Shown here: positions 8,325-16,935 of the stretch, piece after piece
Layout: every line of letters begins with the position of its first letter
Position numbering within the stretch: position 1 is the first letter of the stretch
NCBI GenBank assembly: GCA_002898615.1
Contig: BEIB01000002.1
Location: forward strand, 1 to 52,879
Direction of reading: 5' to 3'
From: a bacterium HR25
GTDB taxonomy: Bacteria; Chloroflexota; Dehalococcoidia; SM23-28-2; HRbin24
DNA length: 52,879 bases
Position numbers and translations under genes: made by a program
The notes under the pieces: generated by a model
Database searches by the model: none
Told to the model about the DNA's origin: nothing
What the model saw: only the letters and a program-made list of their open reading frames with translations

Positions 8325-9143
8325 ATGATGGTCATAGGCTTGCCAGAGGAGCATCCGAGCAGTCCGCACGCCCCCGTCATGCTGGAACGTTTCGGCTCCC
8401 TGCCCCGCCGGACGAGCATCGTCGAGTCCATAGTGCAGCAGCTACTCAACCTGGTGCAGCAGGGAGTGCTGCGGCCGGGTGACCGCCTGCCCACCGAGCA
8501 CGAGCTGGCCGAGGTGTGGGGAGTGGGCCGCTCCTCCGTCCGGGAGGCGCTGCGCGTCTTCCAGTTGCTGGGCGCCATCGAGTCCCGGCCTGGCAAGGGG
8601 GCCGTCCTGGCCAACCTGGCCCCCCTCTTCCTCATCACTGACTGGTCGCAGTTCACGGGCGTCGCCTCCGTCTCCGACATCCTAGAGGCGCGGGCTGTCC
8701 TTGAACCGGCCATCGTCCGTCTGGCCGCTGTGCGGGCCGACGAGGAGGACATCGCCCGCCTGCGAGAGACCATCGAGCGGGGGTGGGCGGCCCGGGACGA
8801 TGCCGAGGCTGGCCTCCAGGCCAGGCTCGACTTCCACATCGTCCTCATGGAGGTGGCCGATAACGCCACCCTGCTCCTCATAAGCCGCCTGCTGCGGGCC
8901 CTCTATTACGAGTCCACCCGCCTCACCGAGCGCGACCCCGATACGGCGCCCCTCCTCCTCCGCGACCACGAGGAGATCCTGGAGGCCATCAAGGCCCACG
9001 ACCCCGACCGCGCCGCCGAGGCTATGGCCCGCCACCTCCGGCACGGCACGCGGCTCGTCCTCGGCCTCAGGGAGTGGGCCGAGCCGCCTCTCGCCGAGGA
9101 CGAGGAGGCGGCGGCCCGCCGCCCTGGCGAGCAGCCCCGGTAG
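8325..9143 (+). CDS. FadR/GntR-family transcriptional regulator (FCD domain)
   Basis: 272 residues from ATG 8325; a start at ATG 8379 (MLERFGSLPRR) is equally compatible with the domain. The N-terminal winged helix shows GDRLPTEHELAEVWGVGRS and VREALRVFQLLGAIESRPGKG. The C-terminal FCD helical bundle keeps the metal-site histidines (DFHIVL, DHEEIL, RHLRHG), so it likely senses a carboxylate ligand. It lies just upstream of the aromatic-degradation operon, whose promoter carries an operator-like inverted repeat, making it the natural candidate regulator. A TTGACA at 8300-8305 with GATGAT at 8324-8329 may be its own promoter, which would favour the later start. Confidence 0.85.
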   Translation: MMVIGLPEEHPSSPHAPVMLERFGSLPRRTSIVESIVQQLLNLVQQGVLRPGDRLPTEHELAEVWGVGRSSVREALRVFQLLGAIESRPGKGAVLANLAPLFLITDWSQFTGVASVSDILEARAVLEPAIVRLAAVRADEEDIARLRETIERGWAARDDAEAGLQARLDFHIVLMEVADNATLLLISRLLRALYYESTRLTERDPDTAPLLLRDHEEILEAIKAHDPDRAAEAMARHLRHGTRLVLGLREWAEPPLAEDEEAAARRPGEQPR

Positions 9144-9234
9144 CCCTCCCCCTTCCCCAGGGCAGCCCCCGGCCGGCCTGTCTCCGCCCCGGGGCCTCGC
9201 CGTCCCCGGCGGCCCAGGCCGGCAGGGCATAGCC

Positions 9235-9265
9235 TTGACAGGGGGGACCGGGATGTTCATCATAT
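9235..9265 (+). promoter_or_regulatory. Promoter of the hydroxyquinol operon
   Basis: A consensus -35 TTGACA at 9235-9240 is followed by a poor -10 (TCATAT, 9260-9265, 19-bp spacer). The weak -10 and long spacing, with an inverted repeat starting two bases later, suggest a regulated promoter. Confidence 0.5.
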
Positions 9266-9266
9266 T

Positions 9267-9289
9267 GTGTGACCAATATCGGGTCACAC
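9267..9289 (+). promoter_or_regulatory. Operator-like inverted repeat GTGTGACC-N7-GGTCACAC
   Basis: A perfect 8-bp inverted repeat (arms 9267-9274 and 9282-9289) with an AT-rich 7-bp centre, placed directly downstream of the predicted -10 and 42 bases before the flavin reductase start. The position fits repressor binding at the transcription start. The adjacent FadR-type regulator is the likely ligand; that pairing is inference. Confidence 0.55.
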
Positions 9290-9331
9290 CCGCTGAGGCG
9301 AGGGGGCGGCCGGAGGGTGAGGGGGTCCAGC

Positions 9332-9844
9332 GTGACGCTTGGCCTGGACTGGCAGCAGCTCCGCCATTGCCTGGGGCGCTTCGCCACCGGGGTGACTGTG
9401 GTGACCTGCTGGCTCCAGGGACGCCCTCACGGCCTCACGGTCAACTCCTTCACCTCCGTCTCCCGGCAGCCGCCCCTGGTCCTCGTCTGCATCGCCCGCT
9501 CGGCCAAGGCCTGCGACGCCATGGCCGGGTCGCCCTTCGTGGTCAACGTCCTGCGGGCCAGCCAGAGGGAGCTGGCCCTCCACTTCGCCGGGCGGCCCCA
9601 GCCAGGGCTGGAGATCGCCTGGGAGCCGGGGAAGGTGGCCCCTCGTCTGGCCGGCTGCCTCGCCTACATTGAGTGCCTCCCCTGGCAGAGCTACGACGGG
9701 GGCGACCACGTCCTCTACCTGGGGGAGGTGATCGATTTCCAGTACCACGGGGGCGAGCCCCTCCTCTTCTATGGCGGTTACTTCCTGTCCCTGCCCGCCG
9801 AAGAGACGCAGCTTGGAGGAGGATTGACGCAATGGCTGTGGTAA
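9332..9844 (+). CDS. Flavin reductase, small component of two-component monooxygenase
   Basis: 170 residues from GTG 9332, chosen for the purine-rich GGAGGGTGAGGGGG upstream and because the flavin reductase domain starts at once ([17 protein letters not shown]). Other family marks are [19 protein letters not shown] and SPFVVNVL. Proteins of this type reduce free FAD/FMN with NAD(P)H and pass it to a partner oxygenase. The partner is the HpaB-type hydroxylase whose ATG lies inside the last codons of this gene (overlap 13 bases), implying translational coupling. Confidence 0.85.
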   Translation: MTLGLDWQQLRHCLGRFATGVTVVTCWLQGRPHGLTVNSFTSVSRQPPLVLVCIARSAKACDAMAGSPFVVNVLRASQRELALHFAGRPQPGLEIAWEPGKVAPRLAGCLAYIECLPWQSYDGGDHVLYLGEVIDFQYHGGEPLLFYGGYFLSLPAEETQLGGGLTQWLW

Positions 9845-11400
9845 AGAGCCAGACCTCCCGCCCTCTCACCGGTGAGGAGTACCTGGAGAGCCTGCGGGAC
9901 GGTCGTCAGGTCTATCTGTACGGAGAGCGCGTCAAGGACGTGACCCAGCACCCGGCCTTCCGCAACGCCGCCCGTATGGTGGCCCGCCTCTACGACTCCC
10001 TCCACGACCCGGAGCGACGCAAGATCATCTGCACTGAGACGGACACCGGCAACGGCGGCTATACCCACTGGTTCTTCAAGGCCCCCAGAAGCGCCGACGA
10101 CCTGGTCCACGCCAGGGACGCCATCGCCGAGTGGGCCCGCATCACCTACGGCTGGCTGGGCCGCAGCCCAGACTATAAGGCCAGCTTCCTGGCCACCCTG
10201 GGGGCCAACGCCGAGTTCTACCAGCCCTTCCAGGAGAACGCCCGCCGCTGGTACAAGGAGGCCCAGGAGAAGGTCCTCTTCTGGAACCACGCCATCATCA
10301 ACCCGCCGGTGGACCGCAACCGCCTACCAGATGAGGTGGGCGATGTCTACATGCACCTGGAGAGGGAGACGGACGCCGGCATAGTGGTCAGCGGCGCCAA
10401 GGTGGTGGCCACCGGCTCCGCCCTCACTCACTATAACTTCGTCGCTCACTATGCCCCGCTTCCCCTGCGGGACCCCAAGTTCGCCCTCATCCTGGCCATG
10501 CCCATGGACGCTCCGGGCGTCAAGCTCTTCTGTCGCCCCTCCTACGAGTACATGGCTGAGGTGATGGGCAGCCCCTTCGACTACCCCCTCAGCAGCCGCC
10601 TGGACGAGAACGATGCCGTCTTGGTCTTTGATAACGTCCTGGTGCCCTGGGAGAACGTCTTCGTCTACGGTGACGTGGAGAAGACCAACAACTTCTTCCC
10701 CGCGTCTGGCTTCATCCCCCGCTTCACCCTGCACGGCTGCACCCGCCTGGCGGTGAAGCTGGACTTCATCGCCGGCCTCCTCCTCAAGGCGGTGGAGGCC
10801 ACGGGCGTGAAGGACTTCCGGGGCGTGCAGGCGCGGGTGGGGGAGGTCATCGCCTGGCGCAACGTCTTCTGGGCCATCACCGACGCCATGACCAGGGCTC
10901 CCATGCCCTGGATAGACGGCTACGTGATGCCCAACATCGACTACGGAATGGCCTACCGCGTCTTCGCCACCGTGGCCTACCCCCGCATCAAGGAGATCAT
11001 CGAGCTGGACGTGGCCAGCGCCCTCATCTACCTACCCTCCCACGCCGCCGACTTCAAGCACCCGGAGATACGCCCCTACCTGGAGCGCTACATCCGCGGC
11101 ACGGAGGGCTACCCCGCCCTGGACCGCGTCAAGCTCATGAAGCTCCTCTGGGACGCCATCGGCTCCGAGTTCGGCAGCCGCCACGAGCTCTACGAGCGCA
11201 ACTACGCCGGCAACCACGAGAACATCCGCCTGGAGGTGCTCTTGGTGGCCCAGGCCAGCGGCGCCGCCCAGCGCTACAAGGGCTTCGCCGAGCAGTGCCT
11301 GGCCGAGTACGACTTGGACGGCTGGAAGGTGCCAGACCTCATCAACCCGGACGATGTCAACCTCTTCCTCAGGAAGGGGGACTCCGGCAGGGCTGGCTGA
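9832..11400 (+). CDS. HpaB-type flavin-dependent phenol hydroxylase (oxygenase component)
   Basis: 522 residues, matching the 4-hydroxyphenylacetate 3-hydroxylase/chlorophenol 4-monooxygenase family (HpaB, TftD, HadA). It starts at ATG 9832 behind GGAGGAGG. Family segments seen: [69 protein letters not shown], and [18 protein letters not shown] near the C-terminus. The enzyme uses reduced flavin supplied by the upstream reductase to ortho-hydroxylate a phenol. Because the next gene is a hydroxyquinol/catechol dioxygenase, the likely product is hydroxyquinol or a substituted catechol, from a resorcinol, nitrophenol or chlorophenol-like substrate. The precise substrate is inference. Confidence 0.88.
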   Translation: MAVVKSQTSRPLTGEEYLESLRDGRQVYLYGERVKDVTQHPAFRNAARMVARLYDSLHDPERRKIICTETDTGNGGYTHWFFKAPRSADDLVHARDAIAEWARITYGWLGRSPDYKASFLATLGANAEFYQPFQENARRWYKEAQEKVLFWNHAIINPPVDRNRLPDEVGDVYMHLERETDAGIVVSGAKVVATGSALTHYNFVAHYAPLPLRDPKFALILAMPMDAPGVKLFCRPSYEYMAEVMGSPFDYPLSSRLDENDAVLVFDNVLVPWENVFVYGDVEKTNNFFPASGFIPRFTLHGCTRLAVKLDFIAGLLLKAVEATGVKDFRGVQARVGEVIAWRNVFWAITDAMTRAPMPWIDGYVMPNIDYGMAYRVFATVAYPRIKEIIELDVASALIYLPSHAADFKHPEIRPYLERYIRGTEGYPALDRVKLMKLLWDAIGSEFGSRHELYERNYAGNHENIRLEVLLVAQASGAAQRYKGFAEQCLAEYDLDGWKVPDLINPDDVNLFLRKGDSGRAG

Positions 11401-11481
11401 ACCCACGCCAATGGAGGAGGTGGTCCGCGGCGGACGGACAGAGACCTTCCAGGAGAGACCAGACGAAGGAGGTAGGAGACG

Positions 11482-12321
11482 ATGCAGATAGAACAGGTGG
11501 CCAGCGAGGAGCGACTGCGCAGTATCTATCTGGACCTGGTGCACACCCTGAGGGACTTCGTACGCCGCCACCGCATCACCGAGCCCGAATACCGGGCGGC
11601 CCTGGAGTTCATAGGGGAGATGGCCAGGATCCCCTATGAGATCCCCCTCTGGTTCGACCTGGTCATCGGCCGCGTCGTGGACGACATCACCCATGAGGAG
11701 TACAACCGCTTGGGCGGCACCGCCTCCAACATCCTGGGCCCCTACTATCTGGAGGGTGCCCCGGAGCGGCCCCGCCCCTACCGCCTGGGCCGCGAGGACG
11801 AGCCCGGAGAGGTGCTCTTCGTCTCGGGCCGCGTCCTGGACGCCACCACCGGCGCTCCCCTGGCCGGGGCGCTCCTGGACGTCTGGCAGGCCGCCGCCAA
11901 CGGCCTTTATGACCACCAGGACCCCCAGCAGCCCCCTTTCAACATGCGGGGCAAGTTCCGCACCGACGAGGAGGGGCGGTACGAGTTCCGGACCGTCATC
12001 CCCGGCAACTACACCATCCCCCATGACGGCCCCACTGGCCGCTTCCTCACCGTCCTGGGGCAGCACTACTGGCGGCCCAAGCACATCCATTTCAAGGTGA
12101 CCCACGAGGGCTACCAGCCCCTGGTCACCCAGCTCTACCTGGGGAGCGACGACCCCTACCTGGCCACCGACGTGGCCGCCGCCACCAAGGACGAGCTGGT
12201 GGTGGACCCGGTCCGCCACGACGACCCGGCGGAGCTGGCCCAGCGCGGCCTCGACCGGCCCTTCTACACCGCCACCTTCGATATCAGGCTGGTGCCCGCC
12301 CAGGTCATGGCCAAGACCTAA
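11482..12321 (+). CDS. Intradiol ring-cleavage dioxygenase, hydroxyquinol 1,2-dioxygenase type
   Basis: 279 residues, ATG preceded by AAGGAGGTAGG. An N-terminal helical dimerisation domain (EYRAALEFIGEMARIPYEIP) precedes the dioxygenase fold. The non-haem Fe(III) ligands are visible: Tyr143 in NGLYDHQDP, Tyr177 in PGNYTIPHDGP, and His201/His203 in RPKHIHFKV. The N-terminal dimerisation domain and length match hydroxyquinol and catechol 1,2-dioxygenases rather than protocatechuate dioxygenase. It opens the ring produced by the upstream HpaB-type enzyme, giving maleylacetate if the substrate is hydroxyquinol. The maleylacetate reductase expected next is not in this window. Confidence 0.88.
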   Translation: MQIEQVASEERLRSIYLDLVHTLRDFVRRHRITEPEYRAALEFIGEMARIPYEIPLWFDLVIGRVVDDITHEEYNRLGGTASNILGPYYLEGAPERPRPYRLGREDEPGEVLFVSGRVLDATTGAPLAGALLDVWQAAANGLYDHQDPQQPPFNMRGKFRTDEEGRYEFRTVIPGNYTIPHDGPTGRFLTVLGQHYWRPKHIHFKVTHEGYQPLVTQLYLGSDDPYLATDVAAATKDELVVDPVRHDDPAELAQRGLDRPFYTATFDIRLVPAQVMAKT

Positions 12322-12363
12322 GGAGATAGATAACGCAGCGCTCCCCTGCCTGAGCGGCGTTGG

Positions 12364-12401
12364 GCCGGGGCCCCGGGGCGTCATCTACCCGGGGCCCCGG
12401 C
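12364..12401 (+). terminator. Strong GC hairpin after the hydroxyquinol operon
   Basis: Perfect 14-bp stem: arms 12364-12377 and 12388-12401 (GCCGGGGCCCCGGG and its complement) around a 10-base loop, 42 bases after the dioxygenase stop. There is no T-run after it, so it is either a non-canonical terminator or an mRNA-stabilising end. Confidence 0.6.
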
Positions 12402-12494
12402 GCGGCCTCTGTAACGGCCCCCTGCACCCCACGTCCATAAGGTCAGAACGCCCCCCTCTGGACGGCCGGCACGGCGGGGCGGCAGGCCGGGGAA

Positions 12495-14582
12495 ATGAGA
12501 AACGACTCCCGACTACCGGACGCGGGGCGAGCCGCGGCCCGGCTGCAGTGGCGATGGCCCTTCCAGGCCTCTCGCCGGCCCCGGCTCCTCCTCCTCTTCA
12601 CGGCCGTTTATATCTCCGTAGGCACCATCCTGGGGGCGGTCATCGCCCTTGGCCTCGCCCGATACGTGGCCGACCGTGTGGCCGAGCAGGTCTCCCGGGA
12701 CGTCGGCTCCCTCACGGAGGAATTCGTGGCCACCCAGATGACCTCGCAGCTCGCCGGCACGGGGCTGGAGGGCCTGCGAGGCAATGGCCTCGCCGCCTTC
12801 GATAGCTTCGTCCGCCAGCGACTGCTGCGACCGCCCATCCTGCGCATCAATGTATGGGACAGTCGCGGCAGCATCGTTTACTCCACTCAGGCCGGGCTTC
12901 TGGGCCAGTCCCTCGGCCTGGACGAGCACCTTCAGGAGGCACTGGCCGGCCAGACCGTGGTGGAGGTGGAGAGCGTCGAGGGAGCGGAGGGGGGTGGCCT
13001 GGAGGGCTACAGCCGGATAATGGAGGTCTACACGCCCATCCGCCTCGGCCAGGCCGGCCCGCCCGTGGGCGCCTTCGAGATCTACCGGGACTACAGCTCC
13101 GTGGCCTCCCTGGTGGCCAGCGTGGAGAGGGGCGTCCTCCTGGCCATGGGCTCGGGGCTGGCCGCCCTCTACCTGGCCATCCTGCTGGTGGTGAAGGGCG
13201 GCTCCGACCTCATCCGTCACCAGGAGCGGGAGATCGAGGAGAAGCGGGCCACCCTTCAGCACCTGGCCTACCATGACTCCCTCACCGGCCTGCCCAACCG
13301 CGCCCTCGTCCGGGACCGCCTGGAGGTGGCCCTGGCCCAGGCGGCGCGGAGCCGTCAGCGGCTCGCCGTCCTCTTCCTGGACCTGGACCGCTTCAAGCTC
13401 ATCAACGATAGCCTCGGCCACCGTGTGGGGGACGATGTGCTGCGGGAGATCGGCAACCGGCTCGTCCTCTCGGTGCGGGAGGGAGACACCGTGGCCCGTA
13501 TGGGAGGCGATGAGTTCGTACTGCTCCTGGGAGGCTTCGCCAGGGTAGAGGAGGTGGCGGACGCCGCCCGCCGCATCCTGGAGCGGCTGCGCCGCCCCCT
13601 CCTGCTCGGCAGTCAGGAGCTGCACGTCACCGTCAGCATGGGCATTGCCCTCTGGCCGGACGACGGTCAGGACGCCGATACCCTCATCCGCAACGCCGAC
13701 GCTGCCATGTACCGGGCCAAGGAGCAGGGGCGGGACAACTTCCAGTTTTTCACCCCGGAGCTGCAGGAGGCCATGCACCGACGCCTTAGCGTAGGCAACG
13801 AGCTGCGGCGGGCCCTGGAACGAGAAGAGTTCACCGTCCACTTCCAGCCCGTCTTCCACCTGGGGACAGGGAAGCTGGAGGGAGTGGAGGCCCTCGTCCG
13901 CTGGCAGCACCCGGAGCGGGGCCTCGTCATGCCTGGCGACTTCATATCCATAGCCGAGGAGACCGGCCTCATCGTCCCTATCGGCGAGCGGGTGCTGCGC
14001 CTGGCCTGCCAGGCAGCCCGCCGTTGGCACGAGGCCGGCCATTCCATCTGGGTCTCCGTCAACCTCTCCAGCCGCCAGTTCAAGCAGCCCAACCTGGCCG
14101 GCCTGGTGACCAGCGTCCTCCAGGAGACCGGCCTGCCTCCCCACGCCCTGGAGCTGGAGATCACCGAGACCACCGCCATGGCCGACCCAGACTACACCGT
14201 GGCCGTCCTGGGGCAGCTCCGCCAGATGGGCGTCCGCATAGCCCTGGACGACTTCGGCAGCGGCTACTCCTCCCTCAACTACCTGCGCCGCCTCCCCATA
14301 GACAAGGTGAAGATAGACCGCTCTTTCATCCACGACGTGACCCGGGACGCCAACGATGCCGCCATCGCCCAGGCCATCATCGCTATGGCCCACAGCCTGG
14401 GCCTGCGGGTGGTGGCGGAGGGCGTGGAAGAGGCGGGGCAACTGGAGTTCCTGCGCCACCGCCACTGTGACGAGGTGCAGGGCTACCTGACGGCCCGCCC
14501 CATGCCCGCCGATGGCCTGACGCGGCTCCTGGAGAGGCCCGTCTTCGCCCCCCTCACGGGCGCCGGCGACCAGACCGCCTGA
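12495..14582 (+). CDS. Membrane-bound diguanylate cyclase/phosphodiesterase (GGDEF-EAL)
   Basis: 695 residues. TM1 at about 30-56 (LLLLFTAVYISVGTILGAVI), an extracytoplasmic sensor segment of about 155 residues, and TM2 at about 213-233. GGDEF domain: LTGLPNR, FLDLDRFKLINDSLGH and an intact RMGGDEFVLLLGG near 335-345. EAL domain: EGVEALVRWQHPERG near 462, the loop DDFGSGYSSLNYLRRLPIDK and KIDRSFI near 583-607, and VAEGVEE. Both active-site signatures are complete, so it could make and degrade c-di-GMP in response to an external signal. It stands alone, 170 bases past the hydroxyquinol operon terminator. Confidence 0.93.
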   Translation: MRNDSRLPDAGRAAARLQWRWPFQASRRPRLLLLFTAVYISVGTILGAVIALGLARYVADRVAEQVSRDVGSLTEEFVATQMTSQLAGTGLEGLRGNGLAAFDSFVRQRLLRPPILRINVWDSRGSIVYSTQAGLLGQSLGLDEHLQEALAGQTVVEVESVEGAEGGGLEGYSRIMEVYTPIRLGQAGPPVGAFEIYRDYSSVASLVASVERGVLLAMGSGLAALYLAILLVVKGGSDLIRHQEREIEEKRATLQHLAYHDSLTGLPNRALVRDRLEVALAQAARSRQRLAVLFLDLDRFKLINDSLGHRVGDDVLREIGNRLVLSVREGDTVARMGGDEFVLLLGGFARVEEVADAARRILERLRRPLLLGSQELHVTVSMGIALWPDDGQDADTLIRNADAAMYRAKEQGRDNFQFFTPELQEAMHRRLSVGNELRRALEREEFTVHFQPVFHLGTGKLEGVEALVRWQHPERGLVMPGDFISIAEETGLIVPIGERVLRLACQAARRWHEAGHSIWVSVNLSSRQFKQPNLAGLVTSVLQETGLPPHALELEITETTAMADPDYTVAVLGQLRQMGVRIALDDFGSGYSSLNYLRRLPIDKVKIDRSFIHDVTRDANDAAIAQAIIAMAHSLGLRVVAEGVEEAGQLEFLRHRHCDEVQGYLTARPMPADGLTRLLERPVFAPLTGAGDQTA

Positions 14583-14606
14583 GCTCGGATCAACACGTCA
14601 CCCGTC

Positions 14607-14635
14607 ATGTCAAGTTTTTATGCATTTTTTATACC
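14607..14635 (+). promoter_or_regulatory. Candidate promoter in an AT-rich island
   Basis: ATGTCA (14607-14612), 17-bp spacer, TATACC (14630-14635). It lies in a markedly AT-rich stretch (about 14607-14690) between the GGDEF-EAL gene and the next small gene. The predicted start is near 14642, just before the inverted-repeat element at 14648. Confidence 0.35.
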
Positions 14636-14647
14636 TTTGACGACTAA

Positions 14648-14712
14648 GGAGTTCTACACCGGACGACGGTCATGTAAATTAAGAGCATGTACGGCTTGGG
14701 ATGCAGAACTCC
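14648..14712 (+). promoter_or_regulatory. Candidate structured 5' leader of the 68-residue gene
   Basis: Perfect outer stem GGAGTTCT (14648-14655) with AGAACTCC (14705-14712) closing 49 bases that contain a small hairpin ACCG-gacga-CGGT and two copies of CATGTA. It ends 23 bases before the start codon at 14736. I know no riboswitch family with this layout. It may be a structured leader or simply a chance repeat. Confidence 0.35.
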
Positions 14713-14735
14713 TAGCCCGAAGGTCGGGGGGGCAT

Positions 14736-14942
14736 ATGCGAGAGGACGAACGACAGATGCCTTGGGTCCACGAGACCCCTGCCAGACATAACGGGGACAA
14801 TAGACGGGAGAGGATGGAGGCGCTTCAGCTCGCCATCCAGGCTACCAAGAACATTCGCTGCGATAGCATCCACGAGCTGCTGGTAGCCGCCGAGGCGATC
14901 ATGCGGTGGCTCGAGCAGCCGGTCCACCACGAGGACGAATGA
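14736..14942 (+). CDS. Small uncharacterised protein
   Basis: 68 residues starting MREDERQMPW, ATG 14736 behind a G-rich ribosome binding site (TCGGGGGG). The protein has a charged, disordered-looking N-terminal third and then a predicted amphipathic helical region (RMEALQLAIQATKNI, SIHELLVAAEAIMRWLEQP). No membrane segment or cysteine. I do not recognise a family. It follows the GGDEF-EAL gene on the same strand but has its own AT-rich upstream region, so it may be separately regulated. Confidence 0.5.
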   Translation: MREDERQMPWVHETPARHNGDNRRERMEALQLAIQATKNIRCDSIHELLVAAEAIMRWLEQPVHHEDE

Positions 14943-15101
14943 GCGCACCGGGGCAGCCTCGTCCGGGCTGCCCCTAGAGGCCACGGCGGGCGATGTACCC
15001 CCGTCGTGGGGGCCATCGCCCGCCGCACCGGCCCGGTTACTCGCTCCCGGGCGCGATTCTCTGCGGCTCCTGGCCCGCTAGCGACGCCAGGGAGCCCCCG
15101 C

Positions 15102-16028
15102 TCACTCGCCGGCGAAGGCCGCCCTCAACGCCCCCGCGGCGGCGTGCACCGCTACCCGCGTCGAGCGGAAGCCGAAGGTGAAGAAGCCGTGTAGCTGGCC
15201 CTGGAAGCGGATGCAGGTAACGGGCACCCCGGCCTCGTTCAGGCGGGCGGCGTAGGCCTCGCCCTCATCGCGCAGGGGATCGTACTCGGCGGTGATGACC
15301 AGGGCGGAGGGGAGCCCCCGCAGGTCGCTGGCGTGGAGGGGGGCCGCCCGCGGGTCGCTGCGGTCCGCCTCGTTGCGCAGGTAGTGGCCCCAGAACCATA
15401 GCATGAAGCGTCGGTCCAGGAAGTAGCCCTCGCCGAACTCAATGGCGGAGGGGGTGCTGGCGTCGTACTCCGTCACCGGGTAGACCAGGAGCTGATGGCG
15501 CAGCCGTGGCCCTCCCTGGTCGCGGGCCAGGAGGGAGACGACGGCGGCCAAGTTGCCCCCGGCGCTGTCTCCCCCCACCGCGATGCGGTCCGGGTCGCCG
15601 CCCAGGGAGGCGGCGTTCTCCGCCACCCATTTCGTGGCGGCGAAGCAGTCTTCCACCGCCGCCGGGAACTTATGCTCGGGTGCCAGCCGGTAGTCCACCG
15701 AGACGACGATGCAGCCAGCGGCGTTGGCCAGGACGCGGCAGGCCGGGTCGTGGGTCTCCAGGTCCCCTATGACCCAGCCCCCGCCGTGGAAGTAGACCAG
15801 GGCGCCGAAGGGCCCCTGTCCCTCAGGCACGTATATGCGGACGGGTATCTCGCCCGCCGGGCCCGGTATCTTGCGGTCCTCCACCTTGGCCACCGGCTCC
15901 CTGGGGATGTTGGCCGTCATCACGCGGATGAACTGGCGCACCTCGCTGGGCGGCAGCTCCGCCGGGTGCGGCCCTCCCTGGGCGGCCAGTTGCTCCAGAA
16001 AGGCCTTGTTCTCCAGGTCCAGAGGCAT
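15102..16028 (-). CDS. HSL-family alpha/beta hydrolase (esterase)
   Basis: 308 residues, ATG 16028 with AGGAGG seven bases upstream. Hormone-sensitive-lipase group signatures are complete: oxyanion-hole [11 protein letters not shown], the [13 protein letters not shown] block, nucleophile [10 protein letters not shown], catalytic Asp in [14 protein letters not shown] and His in QLHGFFT. It likely hydrolyses short- to medium-chain carboxyl esters in the cytoplasm. Third gene of a minus-strand operon (luciferase-like enzyme, alpha/beta hydrolase, this), 27 bases after the preceding stop. Confidence 0.9.
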   Translation of the reverse strand: MPLDLENKAFLEQLAAQGGPHPAELPPSEVRQFIRVMTANIPREPVAKVEDRKIPGPAGEIPVRIYVPEGQGPFGALVYFHGGGWVIGDLETHDPACRVLANAAGCIVVSVDYRLAPEHKFPAAVEDCFAATKWVAENAASLGGDPDRIAVGGDSAGGNLAAVVSLLARDQGGPRLRHQLLVYPVTEYDASTPSAIEFGEGYFLDRRFMLWFWGHYLRNEADRSDPRAAPLHASDLRGLPSALVITAEYDPLRDEGEAYAARLNEAGVPVTCIRFQGQLHGFFTFGFRSTRVAVHAAAGALRAAFAGE

Positions 16029-16055
16029 GCTCCCACCTCCTGAAGGCTGGCAGCG

Positions 16056-16856
16056 CTAGGCGGCCAGGAACTGGCGGACGGTCGGCAGCACCTGCTCCAG
16101 TTGCTCCAGTTGGGGCAGGTGACCCGCCCGTTCTATCATGGCCACGCGGGCGCCCGGGATCCGCCGGGCGAACTCCTCGGCATAGACGGGCGGCACCAGG
16201 CGGTCGTCCTTGCCCCAGACGATGAGGGTGGGTGCCCTGATGCGGTAGATGCGCTTCTTGAGCCCCTTGTCGGGGATCGGCCAGGCGAACTTGCCGATGG
16301 TGGAGGCCATGGCCCAGATGAAGCGGGCCTGGGCCTCCGCCGCCTCCTCGCCGTCCTGGGGCATGGCCAGCACCATCCTGGCCACCTCGCCCTCCGGGTC
16401 ATAGAAGAGCGCCTTGGGCAGCTCCTCCGGCGGGTAGGTGGCGATGTTGCGAATGGGCACGTCGTCCCGCCACAGGCCGATGGGCGCTATGAGGACCAGC
16501 TTGCTCACCCGCTCCGGGTAGCAGGCGGCCAGCTCCGCCGCCAGCATCCCCCCGAAGGAGTGGCCGATGATGGGCACCCGCTCCAGCCCCAGCCGGTCCA
16601 GCAGGTCGCTGTAGAGGAAGACCAGGTCCCAGAGGTCGTCCAGCTTGCGCACAGCGTCGGGGTCGCCGGGGGTGGTGCCGGGCCCCTCGGGGGCGTAGAC
16701 GGTGTAGCTCTGGGCCAGCCCCTCCAGGAAGGGGTCCCAGCGCAGGCCGCCAGCCCCGTGGAGAAAGACCAGGGGTGGGCCGCTCCCCGCCGTCTTCACG
16801 TGCACCGTTATCTCGTCCGACCAGGTGCTCACCGTCCGGTCCTGCACCTGCACCAT
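16056..16856 (-). CDS. Alpha/beta hydrolase
   Basis: 266 residues from ATG 16856, preferred over ATG 16874 because AGGAGGAG lies six bases upstream of it. Motifs: oxyanion LVFLHGAGGLRWDPF, nucleophile elbow IIGHSFGGMLAAELA, acid region LIVWGKDDRLVPP, and the catalytic His in IERAGHLPQLEQ. The layout matches MhpC-like or haloalkane/epoxide hydrolase-like enzymes, often C-C bond or ester hydrolases. It lies between a luciferase-like monooxygenase and an HSL esterase in one operon, suggesting oxidation of a substrate to an ester or lactone followed by hydrolysis. The substrate is unknown. Confidence 0.85.
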   Translation of the reverse strand: MVQVQDRTVSTWSDEITVHVKTAGSGPPLVFLHGAGGLRWDPFLEGLAQSYTVYAPEGPGTTPGDPDAVRKLDDLWDLVFLYSDLLDRLGLERVPIIGHSFGGMLAAELAACYPERVSKLVLIAPIGLWRDDVPIRNIATYPPEELPKALFYDPEGEVARMVLAMPQDGEEAAEAQARFIWAMASTIGKFAWPIPDKGLKKRIYRIRAPTLIVWGKDDRLVPPVYAEEFARRIPGARVAMIERAGHLPQLEQLEQVLPTVRQFLAA

Positions 16857-16935
16857 GGCGCGCTCCTCCTGCATATCGGTCTCGTGGTCCCTGGACGGCG
16901 CAGGGGCGGAGGCGCTGACCCCCGCCCCCTCACCC

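Noticed and set aside
12513..14465. 650-codon minus-strand frame under the GGDEF-EAL gene
   Set aside because: A shadow of a fully motif-supported gene on the other strand.
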